A stretch of DNA of 64,000 nucleotides from Cranoglanis bouderius (GCA_023630585.1 CM042552.1:17291569-17355568), one strand, 5' to 3'. Shown: positions 11,266 to 22,117, counted from the first letter of the stretch. Numbers and translations: made by a program. The notes: generated by a model not told the origin, from the sequence alone.

Positions 11266-12362
11266 TTAAAGGAGACCTATTATGCCCCTTTTTACAAGAT
11301 AATAGATAGTCTCAGGTGTCCCCAGAATGTGTCTGTGAATTTACAGCTTAGAAATTACCCCACGGATCATTTATTATACCATGCTGTAAATGCCCCTTTT
11401 TGGGTGGAAGCAAAAACATGCTGTTTTCATGTGTGTCTCTTTAAATGCAAATGAGCTGCTGCTCCCCGTCCACTTTCCAGAAGAGGGCTGTGCCTTTACA
11501 GCTTGCGCTTCAGATACTATGGCAACAACAAATCAGGAGAACCAGTATGACTGACACCGTAAATAGTGGTGTTCAGCCCTATATGTATGAACCAGAATGT
11601 ATGAATTACACAGACAGTAAGCATTTTCGGGTTAAAAATAAAAATGACAACATAGCTCTGGTCTCTATGAATATAATTAATGATAATTTTAGCCACATTA
11701 GCCGTGGAATTTGCTAACAAGCAAATTCAGGATGGTGATTGCCAAACATTCAGAAAATATAAAGTGCGATACTTACGTCTTCTGGATATGAAGCTGGTAC
11801 ACGAACAGTTGGTATTGATCCATGCTTGAGAATAAACTTTTCAGCAAATCCTGCTTTGTATTCACCCTCATTCACAAAGCAGTCTGGTGTAAAATGATTC
11901 GAACAAACATATACGAATTTAGGTATATTTTGGAGCAAATTTCCTTCAAAAATAAAACTACTCCACTGCGTCCTCAGTGGCTCTGATGCTGGGAGTACAC
12001 GAAGACTCTTATGTTCATTTTTACAGCCAACAACGGAACACTTACAAAGCTTGTGAAGCTGAGACATTCTTCTTATCACTACAGCTGCTCCAGCACAGAG
12101 AACATGGTGGACTGTGTGCAGCTCACTCAGGGGAGGATCTATGCTAATAGGGCAGAGTCCGTCAGCAGTCATGGGCGGGGCCTGTTCCAACGTGATGTCA
12201 CGTTGGAGAGAAAACGCAAACAACTCATTTTGAGACACTGTTTATGATTTATAGGGAATATAAAAAAGGAGTGGGTGGATTTTTACCATTATAAGGTGGT
12301 TGTGTACACACACTGCTGACACACATTTATGTTGAAACCATGTAAAAGTAGGTCCCCTTTAA
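11266..12362 (-). mobile_element. DNA-transposon relic carrying a THAP-domain exon (P-element-like)
   Basis: Bounded by short inverted ends: ttaaaggagacctattatgc on the left and aaaagtaggtcccctttaa on the right. The interior encodes a THAP zinc finger on the minus strand, a domain typical of P-element-type transposases. The rest of any transposase is absent. An extra copy of the end motif (ggtcccctttaa) lies just outside at 12381-12392. No target duplication was recognised. THAP domains also occur in host proteins, so the superfamily assignment is inferred. Confidence 0.6.
11777..12067 (-). pseudogene. THAP zinc-finger exon with intact splice donor
   Basis: Starts MSQLHKLCKC at 12067. The C2CH signature is complete: CSVVGC near the N terminus, a conserved Trp in RTQWSSF, then VCSNHF (C-x2-H), and GSIPTV at the position of the AVPTIF-type box. 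The frame reaches YPED and there meets a perfect donor, GAC|GTAAGT, at 11776-11771, so this is a first coding exon of a spliced gene. In the family the domain binds DNA (transposon ends). Nothing downstream continues the protein within the relic, so it is probably an orphan exon. The frame also extends upstream of this Met to 12238, but that part shows no domain. Confidence 0.65.
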
Positions 12363-13299
12363 TGGGAGTCCCCTTTGATAGGTCCCCTTTAAGGGATTTC
12401 AAAACATTTAGGGAGATCCCATATCTGACTCCTGGGGAGTGTGATGGATGAATGGGACCTAGATCCTTTCAGAAATACTGCTATAAGCATTAAAGCCCCC
12501 AGCATACAAGGCCATCATGCTAGGGTTCTAGCACTCCTGAAGTACTATGCTACAGCCATCAGTCTGCCTAATGCATCAAGGGGCCAAACCCACAGGTGCA
12601 GTGAACCTTTCCACTGTGACTGCGGAAAGATTAACAGGGTGTTCCAATCACTAGTGAGAGCAGTAGTAGAAACCAGGGTTGTGTTTGGCTTTTTGGTACA
12701 TCAAGTAGACCCCTTGGTTTTTCTTGCCAAACACTGTGTAACATGGGCAGTTACTGACTGCTGCTACTGACCCTATGCCCCCAGAGCTCATGTCCTAATC
12801 TATGGGATGAGGATATGTGTCTTACTGCGGCTTAACCTACTTCCAAAATTTCCTTAATCCCAATCCCCCTTGATGAAATTACTGCCACAACTATGGTTAA
12901 CAGTCCAGTCATATCAGCAAGAGCTGGAACTCTTTTTAGTGATCTACACAAACTGGTACAGTGCAATAACGTATGCTACATATTAGGGTGATTTAATGGC
13001 TTGCATTCCCACAGAATCTAGCTTCACTTTGATGAATTGGATGGTCCATCCCAGAATTAGGGCTTTTCCCCTCTGAGAGTGAGCACTGTACTGTGCTTAA
13101 GGATGGACAATACATTCCAGATAGCCTGCTCCATGGTGGAGACCCATCATCTGAACCCGAATATGGCCGTACTCATATTTCTTTCCCCATCTCAGATGCA
13201 ACAGGGCAGTTTTTCTCACTCACTAGATAGAAGGTGGCAGGAAAGACATTGACTTAATGTCTAAAAAGACATAAAGACTATAATGCAAAGGCCCACTTA
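12363..13299. other. Unclassified segment interrupted by the Tc1/Gypsy nest
   Basis: Mixed-composition sequence; contiguous with 17822-18370 before Tc1 insertion (the TA at 13298-13299 is paired with 17820-17821). The + frame 12441-12770 gives an uninterrupted 109-residue reading with no domain I recognise; I do not call it a gene. Confidence 0.35.
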
Positions 13300-13501
13300 C
13301 AACCCCAATTCCGAAAAAGTTGGGACAGTATTGAAAATGCAAAAAAACAAACAAAAAGAGTCATTGTACAATATTGAAAACACATTATTAACACATTATT
13401 TGGTGTTTTACTCTGTGAATTTAATTTATGTTTGAAAATATACAGTCATTTCAAATCTGATGACTGCAATACACTCCAAAACAGTTGGGACAGCCAACTG
13501 T

Positions 13502-14260
13502 TCACCACTGTGTAACATCACCTTTTCTTTTAATAACACTTATTAAGAGCTTGGGCACTGAAGACACCAGTTGGTTAAGTTTAGCAAGCAGAATTTCCCC
13601 CCATTCATACATTATGCATTTCGTCAGCTGTGCAATTGTACTGGGCCTTCGTTGCCTTATTTTGCGCTTCATAATGCGCCACACATTCTCAATCGGAGAC
13701 AGGTCAGGACTGCAGGTAGGCCATGCTAGCACCCGCACTCTGTGTGCAATGTTGTGCAAGTTACCCATGCCATGGGCACTGACACCCCCATACCATGACA
13801 GATGCTGGCTTTTGGACCTGACACTGATAACAGCTTGGATGGTCTTTTTCCTCTTTGGCTCAGAGAACATGACTTGAAATGTTGACTTGTCGGACCACGA
13901 AACACAATTCCACTGTGCTACTGTCTCAGATGAGACCGAGCCCAGAAAGTCTGCGGCGCTTCTGGACAGTGTTGATGTATGGCTTCTGCTTTGCATAGTA
14001 AAGCTTTAACTTGCATCTGTGCATGCAGCAGCGAATGGTGTTGACTGACAAAGGTTTACAAAATGGGTATTCCCATTATATCCATTACAGACAGGACGGT
14101 TTTTAAGACAGTGACATCTACAGGATAGGAGATCACGCACATTCAGAAGTGGTTTTCAGCCTTGCCCTTTACACACCGAGATTTGACCCGATTCCTTGAC
14201 TCTTTTAATTATTTTGTGCACTGTAGAAGGTGAAATGCCCAAAATTCTATGGATTTGTCT
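13502..14260 (-). pseudogene. Tc1-like transposase with deleted catalytic centre
   Basis: The minus-strand C-terminal part is open from 13996 to 13502: FSEPKRKKTIQAVISVRSKS, then WYGGVSAHGMGNLH joined directly to VRVLAWPTCSPDLSPIENVW and the C-terminal KRKIRQRRP region. Between GNLH and RVRVL the segment that in Tc1 transposases holds the second catalytic Asp and its flanks is gone, so the DDE triad is incomplete. Upstream (13997-14260) the N-terminal half is readable only in changing frames (for example CKPLSVNTIRCCMHRCKLKL around 14070). Confidence 0.85.
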
Positions 14261-14355
14261 TTGGGGAATGCTGTTCTCAAAGTGTTGGATTATTCACTGA
14301 CGCATTGGTTGGCAGATTGGCGAGCCTCGACACATCCTTGCTCTTGAAATATATA

Positions 14356-14381
14356 TGTAATGAACCCCAAGGCTGGGTACT
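14356..14381 (-). repeat. 3' LTR remnant
   Basis: Only the last 25 or so bases of the LTR (minus-strand TACCCAGCCTTGGGGTTCAT and TACA) match the 5' LTR; beyond it the sequence differs. The rest of the LTR was lost together with RT. Confidence 0.8.
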
Positions 14382-14404
14382 GAGGAACCAGACAGGAGGC
14401 AGGC

Positions 14405-15696
14405 TTACTTCAAACTGAAGCTTTTTTTTTTTTTTTGACTCGCCAATTTTAGCTCTACCTCTGGCCCTAGCTCCTCCCTTTCAGGAACTACCGTTGCCAA
14501 CGCTACCGATGCCGTCTCACTCCATAGTTTTAGCAGGTTTAGATGATAAACCTGTGGTGCCCCGCCTCTATCCATTCGCCTTACCTCATAGTCGACATCC
14601 CCGACTCGCCGTGTGACCTCAAAGGGTCCTTGCCACTTGGCGAGTAACTTGGAGCTTGCTGTGGGTAGTAACATGAACACTTTATCTCCAGGCATGAACT
14701 CGCACAGCCGTGCACCCCTGTTATACAGCCAGGATTGACGTTCTTGTGCCTGTAGCAAATTCTCCTGCGTTAGGTGAGTTAATGTGTGGAGTTTTGCTCT
14801 CAGGTCCAAAACATACTGAATTTCATTCTTACTGACTGAAGGCCCCTCCTCCCAATTTTCCCATATGACATCAAGTACGCCACACGGCTTGTGTCCATAC
14901 AATAATTCAAATGGAGAGAACCCCGTGGACGCTTGCAGGACCTCTCGTACTGCGAATAACAGGGGCTCTAGCCACTTATCCCAATTCCGTGTATCTTCCT
15001 GCACAAACTTACAAATCATATTTTAAGCGTTTGATTAAAGCTCTCCACCAGCCCATCTGTTTGCGGATGATAAACGCTGGTGCGAATCGCTTTAACCCCC
15101 AACAACTCGTACAGTTCGCGCAGGGTGCGTGACATAAAAGATGTGCCCTGATCAGTTAGGAACTCTTTCGGGATCCCAACCCGAGAGATAACACAGAAGA
15201 GTGCATCCGCAACATTCCTCGCGAAGATATTGCGTAGAGGCACCGCTTCCAGGTATCGCGTTGCGTAGTCCACTAATACTAATACAAAGCAATACCCCCT
15301 TGCAGATCGGTCTAATGGCCCGACGAGGTCCATGCCAATTCTCTCGAAGGGGACCTCCATTAACGGGAGTGGGTGCAATGGCGCTTTTGGGGTGGCCGGT
15401 GGATTCACCAGCTGGCATTTGCGGCACATCGCGCACCACCGGCGAACGTCGTCATGAATGCCTGGCCAATAAAAGCGAGCCAAGAGCCGACCTAATGTTT
15501 TCGCCTGCCCTAAGTGCCCCGCCATAGGATTATAATGAGCCACCTGGAATAATCCTTCCCGACGGTTCTTCGGAACCAACAATTGGGTTATATTTTCCTG
15601 GGTCTGAGTGTCCTGCGTCACTCTATAAATCCTGATTTTTAATAATGGAGAAGTAGGGGTGGGACAGCGCAACATTGGGCTGGATCGGCTGACCAT
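14405..15696 (-). pseudogene. Gypsy integrase with GPF-type C-terminal module
   Basis: Catalyses insertion of retrotransposon cDNA. The zinc-binding HHCC module (HYNPMAGHLGQ to WCAMCRKCQ) is intact. The catalytic core carries Asp in GMDLVGPLDRS, Asp in FLTDQGTSF and Glu in TDGLVESFNQ, the D,D-35-E arrangement. After a one-base deletion near 15017 the frame continues as MICKFVQEDTRNWDKWLEP. A C-terminal GPF module (LLAKWQGPFEVTRR, then YHLNLLKLW) follows. The frame ends at 14405 in a lysine run made by the A tract, not at a natural terminus. N-terminal to the zinc module a linker (FDQVRVIDGQPIQPNVALSH) joins it to the protease in shifted frames. Confidence 0.92.
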
Positions 15697-15780
15697 CGAT
15701 TACTCTCACTTGATCAAAGGCAAGCTTCAGGGTTTCATCGTGTGACTGCTCCAAGGGAAAATCCCCGAGGGGAATCCCTG

Positions 15781-16290
15781 CTAAGAGGGGGGAGAGCCAC
15801 TCCCACTGCTCTCATTGTCACGCTGACGTGGAGCTGTCATCGACAGCCCTGGCACCGCCTCTCCCGCCAAGGCTGCGCACATTCCACACCGCTTCTCCCT
15901 AATGCAGGACCCATCCACAAACATTTCTCTCGCTAATAAATGAAACCCCGGCCAATTAGTTCCCAAAATTAGTGGATGGGTGATACGGGGACCAACCGCC
16001 GCCTCCACTATATTTTTTTTCTCTCGATATTTTATGACAATGGGCACTAATGGGTACTCGTGAATATCCCTGTGCACACACCTCACCTTCACCAAACATG
16101 CATTTTCCAATGCCTCCCCTTGAACCAAGCCTTGGTGAATGGAGGTTTGATTGCATCCTGAATCCACAAAGGCTTGGTATGTACCCCCTTGAACACTCAC
16201 CGGTATGCAGTACGTCCCTGCTCGATCGGGGGTGGCCTGTGGCGTGTTGGGAAGCCGGACCATTGCTCCCACATCCATGATGGGGCACTG
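15781..16290 (-). pseudogene. Gypsy aspartic protease region
   Basis: Cleaves the Gag-Pol polyprotein. The catalytic DSG is in AFVDSGCNQTSI, and the second conserved block is THPLILGTNWPGF. The frame is open from 16278 to 15781, ending just before the linker to integrase, where a frame change occurs. It follows the zinc knuckle (16326-16285) directly. Confidence 0.88.
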
Positions 16291-17282
16291 GTCCTGGAAA
16301 TGCCCCGGATCCCCGCAACGCCAGCATGCTTACTCAGGCATTCCTCCTGCATCGGCAGCTTTGGTTTCACCCACTTGAGGAGCAGAAGAGACAGAAACAG
16401 GGAGAGCAGAGGGAGCAGGAAGGGGAGGGGGAAAGGGACGGGAGCATGGCATGGGTTGGGGTGGACCCAGCCTGCGTCTCCGGGGGGTAGGGACAGGGAA
16501 AGGACGAGGAGAGGCACGAGGTCGAGAGAAAGAGAGAGAGGAAGAAGGGTGGGGCTCACCTGCCCCTGAATACGCCACCAGGTGATCCTCTGCCAGCTGA
16601 ACCGCCTCATCCAGTGACGCAGGACGATGGCACTGGACCCATTCCGCCGTCCCGTCGGGAAGCCGGGTGATGAACTGCTCCAGCACCACTAGGTCGATCA
16701 CTTCCTCTGCGTCGTGCTCCTCAGCCAACAACCACCTCCTGCAGGTGTCCCATAGCTTCTGGGCGAAGGCGAATGGCCTGCCGACCTCCGCGAAGGCCAG
16801 GGCTCTGAAGCTTTGCCGGTGCCCTTCGGGGGTCCGCCCGACCCGCTGCAGGATCACCCTCTTCAGGTCCAGGTATGATCTCCAGGTCCGAGCATGCTAG
16901 CAATGGGCAGCTGCTGGGCCGCAAGCTGCGCCTCGCCCGACAGGAGCGGCACCAGGCAGGCCACCCACTGACCCTCAGGCCAGCCCCATGCCCGCGCGGA
17001 GCGCTCATACAGCTCCAGAAAGGCCTCTGGATCGTCCTGAGGTCCCATCTTCGTCAGCGCGATGTGGGGCAGAGCAGCGGGTGCGGCTGCTGCGGGGCCG
17101 ATGGCTGGAATCCCGGCCTGCTGCACCAGGCCCTGGAGCACCTGGCGGTCCTCGGCCTGGGCGTCGTGGAGGTCCTTAAACTGCTTTTCCTGTTCGCGCT
17201 GGAGCTGCAGGAGGGCCTGGTGTTGGGTCTGGTGGAGGTTGGCCAGCTGGTTAATGAGATGGTCCAGAGGTGAGCCTTCCAT
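16285..17282 (-). pseudogene. Gypsy Gag with CCHC zinc knuckle (frameshifted)
   Basis: Structural protein that packages element RNA. It starts MEGSPLDHLINQLANLHQTQ at 17282, with a Gln/Glu-rich coiled-coil-like stretch, then TKMGPQDDPEAFLELYERSA and WGWPEGQW. A frameshift near 16860 moves to the frame reading TCRRWLLAEEHDAEEV and FITRLPDGTAEWVQCHRP, followed by a Pro/Arg-rich linker. The nucleic-acid-binding knuckle CWRCGDPGHFQDQC (16326-16285) is complete (C-x2-C-x4-H-x4-C). Confidence 0.9.
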
Positions 17283-17306
17283 GGCAGCGATTTCCTCTCG
17301 TTTTAT

Positions 17307-17323
17307 CCGGGGTTTCGGCACCA
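17307..17323 (-). promoter_or_regulatory. Retrotransposon primer-binding site
   Basis: Immediately after the 5' LTR end (TTCATTACA), the minus strand reads TGGTGCCGAAACCCCGG, in the position and style (TGG start, tRNA 3'-end complementarity) of a PBS for minus-strand DNA synthesis. The tRNA identity was not determined. Confidence 0.75.
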
Positions 17324-17324
17324 G

Positions 17325-17511
17325 TGTAATGAACCCCAAGGCTGGGTACGGAGGTCTGTCGAGGTGCGTGTCTCTCCTCCTTTTCTTCTCACTGCAACAC
17401 AGAACACTCATTAGTCTCAATTTCCTACAGGTGTGTAAACCTTAGCACTCGCTTTCTCCGGCTCCGCTCTCCATTCACAAACCGGTGCTCAACCACGCCC
17501 CCGCCTCCACA
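17325..17511 (-). repeat. Gypsy 5' LTR, 187 bp
   Basis: Begins TGTGGAGGCGGGGGCGTGGT and ends CTTGGGGTTCATTACA on the minus strand; bounded outside by ATATA and inside by the PBS. Its start resembles that of the LTRs at 3899 and 50562 (TGTGGCAGTGGGGG), so the two LTR types are related subfamilies. Confidence 0.9.
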
Positions 17512-17821
17512 ATATACTATATTATATACTATGATTAGATGATTGCCTCACCTGTTTCACATCACCTTCTTATTTCAACTTGTCACATCGCTATTAATCC
17601 TAAATTGCCCCTGTCCCAACTTTTTTGGAACATGTTGCATGCATCAATTAAAAAAAATCTTCAAAAAACTATGCAATTGATTAGGTAAAACATGAAATAT
17701 GTTGTCTTTATAAGTTTTTTTTTTTGTTTAAATACAAGTCAAAGTACATTTACAAATCACTCCTCTTTGTTTTTATTAGCATTTTCCATACTGTCACAAC
17801 TTTTTCGGAATTGGGGTTTTA

Positions 17822-18370
17822 TGTGAGCCACTCTAGCAGATGGACTTAAAACTCAAATGAGGTCTAATATCCTTCTGGAAGTATATAGAATAGAATCCCT
17901 TGTTCTAACCATGGGATCTATCTTCCTGATGTACTTTTGTCCAGAGGAAAAAAGTCTTGGCAGACACTTTCTAAATGAGGATAAAACTTTTTATGGGGCC
18001 CTAAGCTCCGATGGCAGGGTCAGTGACAGGATTGAAGATTACATCCTCAAAGCTTAGTCATCAGAATTACAATTGTATGTATCAGCATGGTGCCAAACAA
18101 GCTTGGCTTCCTCCATAACCCAGCTTGATGGGGATCCAGCCTGTGTTCCTTTCTAGGTCTCTTATTTCCAAATGCAAGGTTTCAATCAGCTTCTTCCACA
18201 GAGACCTCAATGGCTGCAGGCTGAAGTAATTGCTCCCATGTATGCAGCTATAGTTAAATTCCTGGTATTATCTTAAGATCTCACCCAGAAGACAGTTTGG
18301 TTGTTTGGTTTGGTCATTCATAAATATCTGTGACATGTTGTGTGTCAGTGCAATAATGTCATGTTGTAGG
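17822..18370. other. Continuation of the unclassified segment
   Basis: Right flank of the Tc1/Gypsy nest; contiguous with 12363-13299 before insertion. No domain recognised in the + frame 17857-18057. Confidence 0.35.
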
Positions 18371-18372
18371 TA

Positions 18373-19915
18373 CATTAGTTATAGAAAAGAATCACCCCCC
18401 TTTAAAATAATCACATTTTGTTGCTTTTCAGCCTGAAATGAAGATGGATACAGTTATTGTTTTATCCAGATGTCTTTACTCAGTGCAACTTATACCATCC
18501 AAGTAAAAGATATAACACCAACATGTCAGAAATAAATAATAAAAAAACAGAATCACTGAGGTGGAAAAAGGATCACCCCCCTCCTAAAAATGATCTGTAA
18601 ACTCAATAAGGTGTAGCTAATCACCTTCTCAATGGCACACAAAGCCATCTGACATTCAACCGAGATCAGCTGTGGTCATTTTGATTAGCTCAGCATGAAA
18701 ATAGCTTTTTGTAGTGCAACTGAATCAAACAATCAACTATGGATGGCAAGGCACTGTCAAAAGATCTCCGGGATAAAGTTGTGGACAGGCACAAGTAAGG
18801 AGATGGATACAAAAAAAACTTGAAGGCTTTATCAATGCTTAGAAGCACAGTGAAGTCTATTATTAAGAAGCGGAAGGTATTTGGTACAACACAGACCCTC
18901 CCTGGATCAGGATGTCACTCCAAACTGGATGAAAGTGCCAGGAGGAGACTGGTCAGAGAGACTACCAAGAGGCCTACAGCAACTCTGAAGCAGTTGCATG
19001 AATTTATGACAAACACTGGTCATTGTGTGCATGTGACAACAATATCACAAATTCTCCACAAGTGTGGCTTGTATGGGAGGGTTGCAAGAAAAAAGCCACC
19101 CACAACTGAGCTTTGCCAAAACGCACCTTGAAGATTCTGAGGCCATATGGAAAAAGGTGTTATGGTCAGATGAATTATTTGGCCTCAACACCAAACTATA
19201 TGTCTGGCGGAAATCCAACACAGCTCACTATCCAAATAACACCATTCCAACAGTAAAGCATGGAGGTGGTAATACCCTGTTATGGGGGTGTTTCTCTGCA
19301 GTAGGGACTAGAGCACTTGTCAGGATAGAAGGAAAATGGATGGGGCAAAATACCATCACATTCTTGAGGAAAATCTGCTGCCCTCTGCCAGAAAGTTGTC
19401 AATGGGAAGAAGGTTTACCTTCCAACATGACCCAAAGCACACAACAAAACTGACCACACAGTGGTTGAAGGAGAAAAAGGTGAATGTCCTAGCATGGCCT
19501 AGTCAGAGCCCAGACTTAAACCCCATTGAAAATCTCTGGAATGACTTTAAGACTGCAGTCCACAAACGGTCACCATCAAATTTAACTGAACTTGAGCAGT
19601 TCTGCAAAGAAAAGTGGGCAAGTATTGCAAAGTCTAGATGTGCAAAGTTAGTAGAGACATATCCCAACAGACTAAAGGCTATAATTAAAAAAATAAGGCA
19701 AATTAAAGCAAGGGGGTGATCCTTCTTCCAACTCAGTGATTCTGTTTTTTAATTTTTTTTCTGACATGTTGGTTATATCTTTCACTTGGATGTTATAAGT
19801 TGCACTGAGTAAATACAGCTGGATAAAACAAAAACTGTGTCCGTCTTCATTTCAAGCTGAAAAGCAACAAAATGTGATTATTTTAAAGCGGGGTGATTCT
19901 TTTCTATACCCACTG
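18373..19915 (+). mobile_element. Tc1-like transposon (second family), complete ends
   Basis: Flanked by TA (18371-18372 and 19916-19917). Inverted repeats of about 210 bp begin with tatagaaaagaatcacccc on the left and end in ggggtgattcttttctatac on the right, with an inner copy of the motif (ggatcaccccc at 18569, ggtgatccttctt at 19715). Transposase is on the + strand. Confidence 0.93.
18739..19719 (+). pseudogene. Tc1-like transposase, several lesions
   Basis: Starts MDGKALSKDLRDKVVDRHK at 18739 and meets TAA at 18796-18798, then continues in frame as GDGYKKNLKALSMLRSTVKS (paired-like helix-turn-helix region). A frameshift near 19105 leads to VLWSDELFGLN (first catalytic Asp), IPTVKHGGGNTLLWGCFSA; a second near 19340 leads to TFQHDPKHTT and LNPIENLWND. 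In the second block two residues usual between Asp and Pro are absent, so the Asp-to-Glu spacing is 32 rather than 34, indicating a 6-bp deletion. It ends with KIRQIKARG and TGA at 19717-19719. Confidence 0.9.
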
Positions 19916-19917
19916 TA

Positions 19918-20551
19918 CATAAGATAAATGAATGCCCAGCTATCAAAGGCCCAACCTGTAGATTGGGTGGGAAGTCTAATGCCCCTCCAAAAACCTCCCA
20001 GTTGTAAGGATGACCATTCAGCGTCGAGGACCAGAGGTGATGGAGCATGGACTCCACCAACACCAAACTCCTTGAACTTGCAACACCTCCAGATTCAAAG
20101 TGTTGTTGTGAATTGTGAAGGCACTGATTCCTGATCGTCAACGGCAACATTTAGCTGATCTCACATCAAGCTCACCTAAATTTGTATTTGTCAGAAGATG
20201 AGTTCCTGCATGCACCTTCCGGATTACTCGAGTAATTAGTGTCCTCTTCTGTGACTTTCAGATAGACCACCAAAAGACTGGATGCTTTCAGTTCAGGCAT
20301 CTCAATCATCAGTCTAAGGACAAAACTTTGAACATAATTCTAAGCTTTTTCCCTGCTTTCCCTGGCGTTTGGCAGGCGGCTTGATTCTAGATACGTTGAC
20401 ACTACTGAACATTGTTTGGTTCTGTTATCATATGTTAATTAGTCCTACTCATGATTTTCTTTTGAACTCTAGATATTTGTACCTGTTGATTTTATCTATA
20501 TACACATACTGTATGTCCTTTGTACTGTTTAAATCATACCAATTCAGTTGT
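19918..20551. other. No gene seen
   Basis: Mixed-composition DNA without recognised repeats or ORFs of note. Confidence 0.45.
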
Positions 20552-20553
20552 TT

Positions 20554-20925
20554 ACAACCCCAATTCCAAAAAACTTGGGTTGCTGAGTAAAATGTAAATA
20601 AAAACAGAATGCAATGATTAGCAAATCTCATAAACCCATATGTTATTCACAAAAGAACATAGAAAACATATCAAATGTATCATTTTAAGAAAAAAAATAA
20701 GGTAATTTTGAATTTGATGGCTGCAACACATATGAAAAAAAGTTGGGATGGGGCAATAAAAGGCTGGAAAAGTAAGTGTTACTAAAAAGAAACAGCTGGA
20801 GGAACATTTTCACAACTAATTAGGTTAATTGGCAACAGGTCACTAACATGATTGGGTATAAAAAGAGTATCTTAGAGAGGCAGAGTCTCTGTTCACCAAT
20901 CTACATTGCCCAATCTACATTTCCT
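20554..20925 (+). mobile_element. Left end of a Tc1-like transposon (truncated)
   Basis: After TA (20552-20553) it begins caaccccaattccaaaaaac, followed by an inner repeat (aaaaaagttgggatgggg at 20735) and the usual upstream region with cagctggaggaacattttc. It ends abruptly near 20925 before any transposase. The family has the same terminal heptamer as the element at 13300 but a different subterminal region. Confidence 0.8.
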
Positions 20926-21697
20926 CACAATATTTGATATGTTTTTTATGTTCTATCCTGAATACTACATGGGTTTATGTGAACTTAAATAGAGCACTAA
21001 CCAATCAGGGAAATAAGAAACACATGAGTATGGTTCGACAAAGAAGTTCGACACAGGGAACAGGGGTGCCCTCTAGTGGTCCAAGGTAGAATTTCCCCTG
21101 GGGGCCATGACAGTTCCACAAGCTTGGGTTGTCTCTCTGTGGCACTTTCCCACTTGAAGTGAACAATAGTTCCACCTATCTGTTGGTTCAAAACACCTCA
21201 GGGGGAGACATGTATTACCCTTTACATATCTTTGGGCCACCTCACTGTTCACAGCTTTTATGAATTTGAACTAAATATGTCCATGATCGGGGAAATGTCT
21301 GCTTCTCTGTTAAATACAGAACTGGGAGAGGTGTGCCTCACCTACCCAATTAGGGCAATTGCAGTTGGTGCACATTAGTTGATGCAGTCCAACAGGGTGT
21401 GATGGATATTTCTTAGTATTAAAGATGAGATGATAGTTCATGCTCTAGAAACAGACAACACCAACCTGCCAACCAGGCAGATGCTTGCGAGAGTGACACT
21501 CAAAACCAACAACTCAGACAGTTGTTTTATGATTTTCAGGAAAAAGATGCATATAACTGTGGTGTTACTTATATACACACTGTGCGTATTCCTACTGACC
21601 CAAATGCCTCACCAACCTTTGCGCACAGTATTCCTCTAGCTGCTTATGAGTCAATTCAGCAGATCATGGGTCTACTGTTGAAAAAGTAGTTTATCTG
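20926..21697. other. No gene seen; fragment with repeat-like GC patch
   Basis: 21062-21110 (gtgccctctagtggtccaag and following) resembles dispersed fish repeat ends, but I could not assign it. Confidence 0.35.
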
Positions 21698-22115
21698 TGT
21701 GAGGCAGCGACTGCATGGTCGAGCATCAGCTGCAGACGGAGGGGAGGCGGGTTAAACTGGCAGGTAATGCATGATGATTCTCACCTACTTCTACATCTAC
21801 TTATTTACTTATTTGTGGCTCTTTGTTTTGTGCTTTCAGGGACTCCCATAACTGGTGAGAGAGAGAGAGTGTGATATAGTTGGCAGAGCTTGCGAGACAC
21901 GCATGCACACACACCCACCCACAACCATACACATGCCGAGGAGCATGAACTTGAACTTGATGGAGCCAAAGAAGCGAGTCCATGATGGACCCTTCGTCTG
22001 TTGATTTTCCTTTTTGGTTGAGTTTCTGAAAGTGTGCTGAAAATTGCAGACTAAATAAACGTCAGCCTGGAGCTCAACTAAAATTCAGCCTGCCTCCCAG
22101 GTTTTGGCACCACTG
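21698..22115 (+). repeat. Solo Gypsy LTR
   Basis: Same family as 3899-4335 and 50218-50562: starts TGTGAGGCAGCGACTGCATG, contains gaggcgggttaaactggcag, gtgctttcagggactcc, a GA tract, gagcatgaacttgaacttga, and the poly(A) region gtgctgaaaattgcagacta with aataaacgtcagcctgg, then gcctgcctcccaggtttt. No internal region follows. A Tc1 element landed at its 3' edge (TA 22116-22117). Confidence 0.72.
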
Positions 22116-22117
22116 TA

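Larger units (their letters stand above)
14356..17511 (-). mobile_element. Gypsy LTR retrotransposon, RT-less copy, inserted in Tc1
   Basis: Bounded by TG...CA on the minus strand (TGTGGAGGCGGGGGCGTGGT at 17511, TTCATTACA ending at 14356) and flanked by a 5-bp target duplication ATATA (14351-14355 and 17512-17516). Order on the minus strand: 5' LTR, primer-binding site, gag with zinc knuckle, protease, integrase. It then jumps to a very short 3' LTR remnant through an A-rich run (17 A on the minus strand, 14421-14436 region). The whole RT-RNase H region is missing. Because integrase follows protease directly, the order resembles Gmr1-type Gypsy elements, which place integrase before RT. Confidence 0.93.
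13300..17819 (-). mobile_element. Tc1-like transposon split by a Gypsy insertion
   Basis: Outer ends caaccccaattccgaaaaag and cttttcggaattggggttt-like (17800-17819) form a Tc1-type inverted repeat flanked by TA (13298-13299 and 17820-17821). Subterminal direct-repeat copies of the end motif lie at about 13477 (aaacagttgggacag) and 17609 (ctgtcccaacttttttgg). Removing the Gypsy element at 14356-17511 leaves about 1.36 kb. The transposase is on the minus strand. Confidence 0.93.

Noticed and set aside
12441..12770. 109-residue frame in unclassified sequence
   Set aside because: No recognisable domain, no supporting splice or regulatory signal, and it lies in DNA that may be an old repeat.
10660..13299. 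A DIRS/Ngaro-type tyrosine-recombinase element
   Set aside because: The start ataaccccgttctatgaac prompted the idea, but I found no recombinase, RT or split repeats.
16174..17445. Long + strand frames over the Gypsy gag region
   Set aside because: They are opposite-strand shadows of the GC-rich gag gene on the minus strand.
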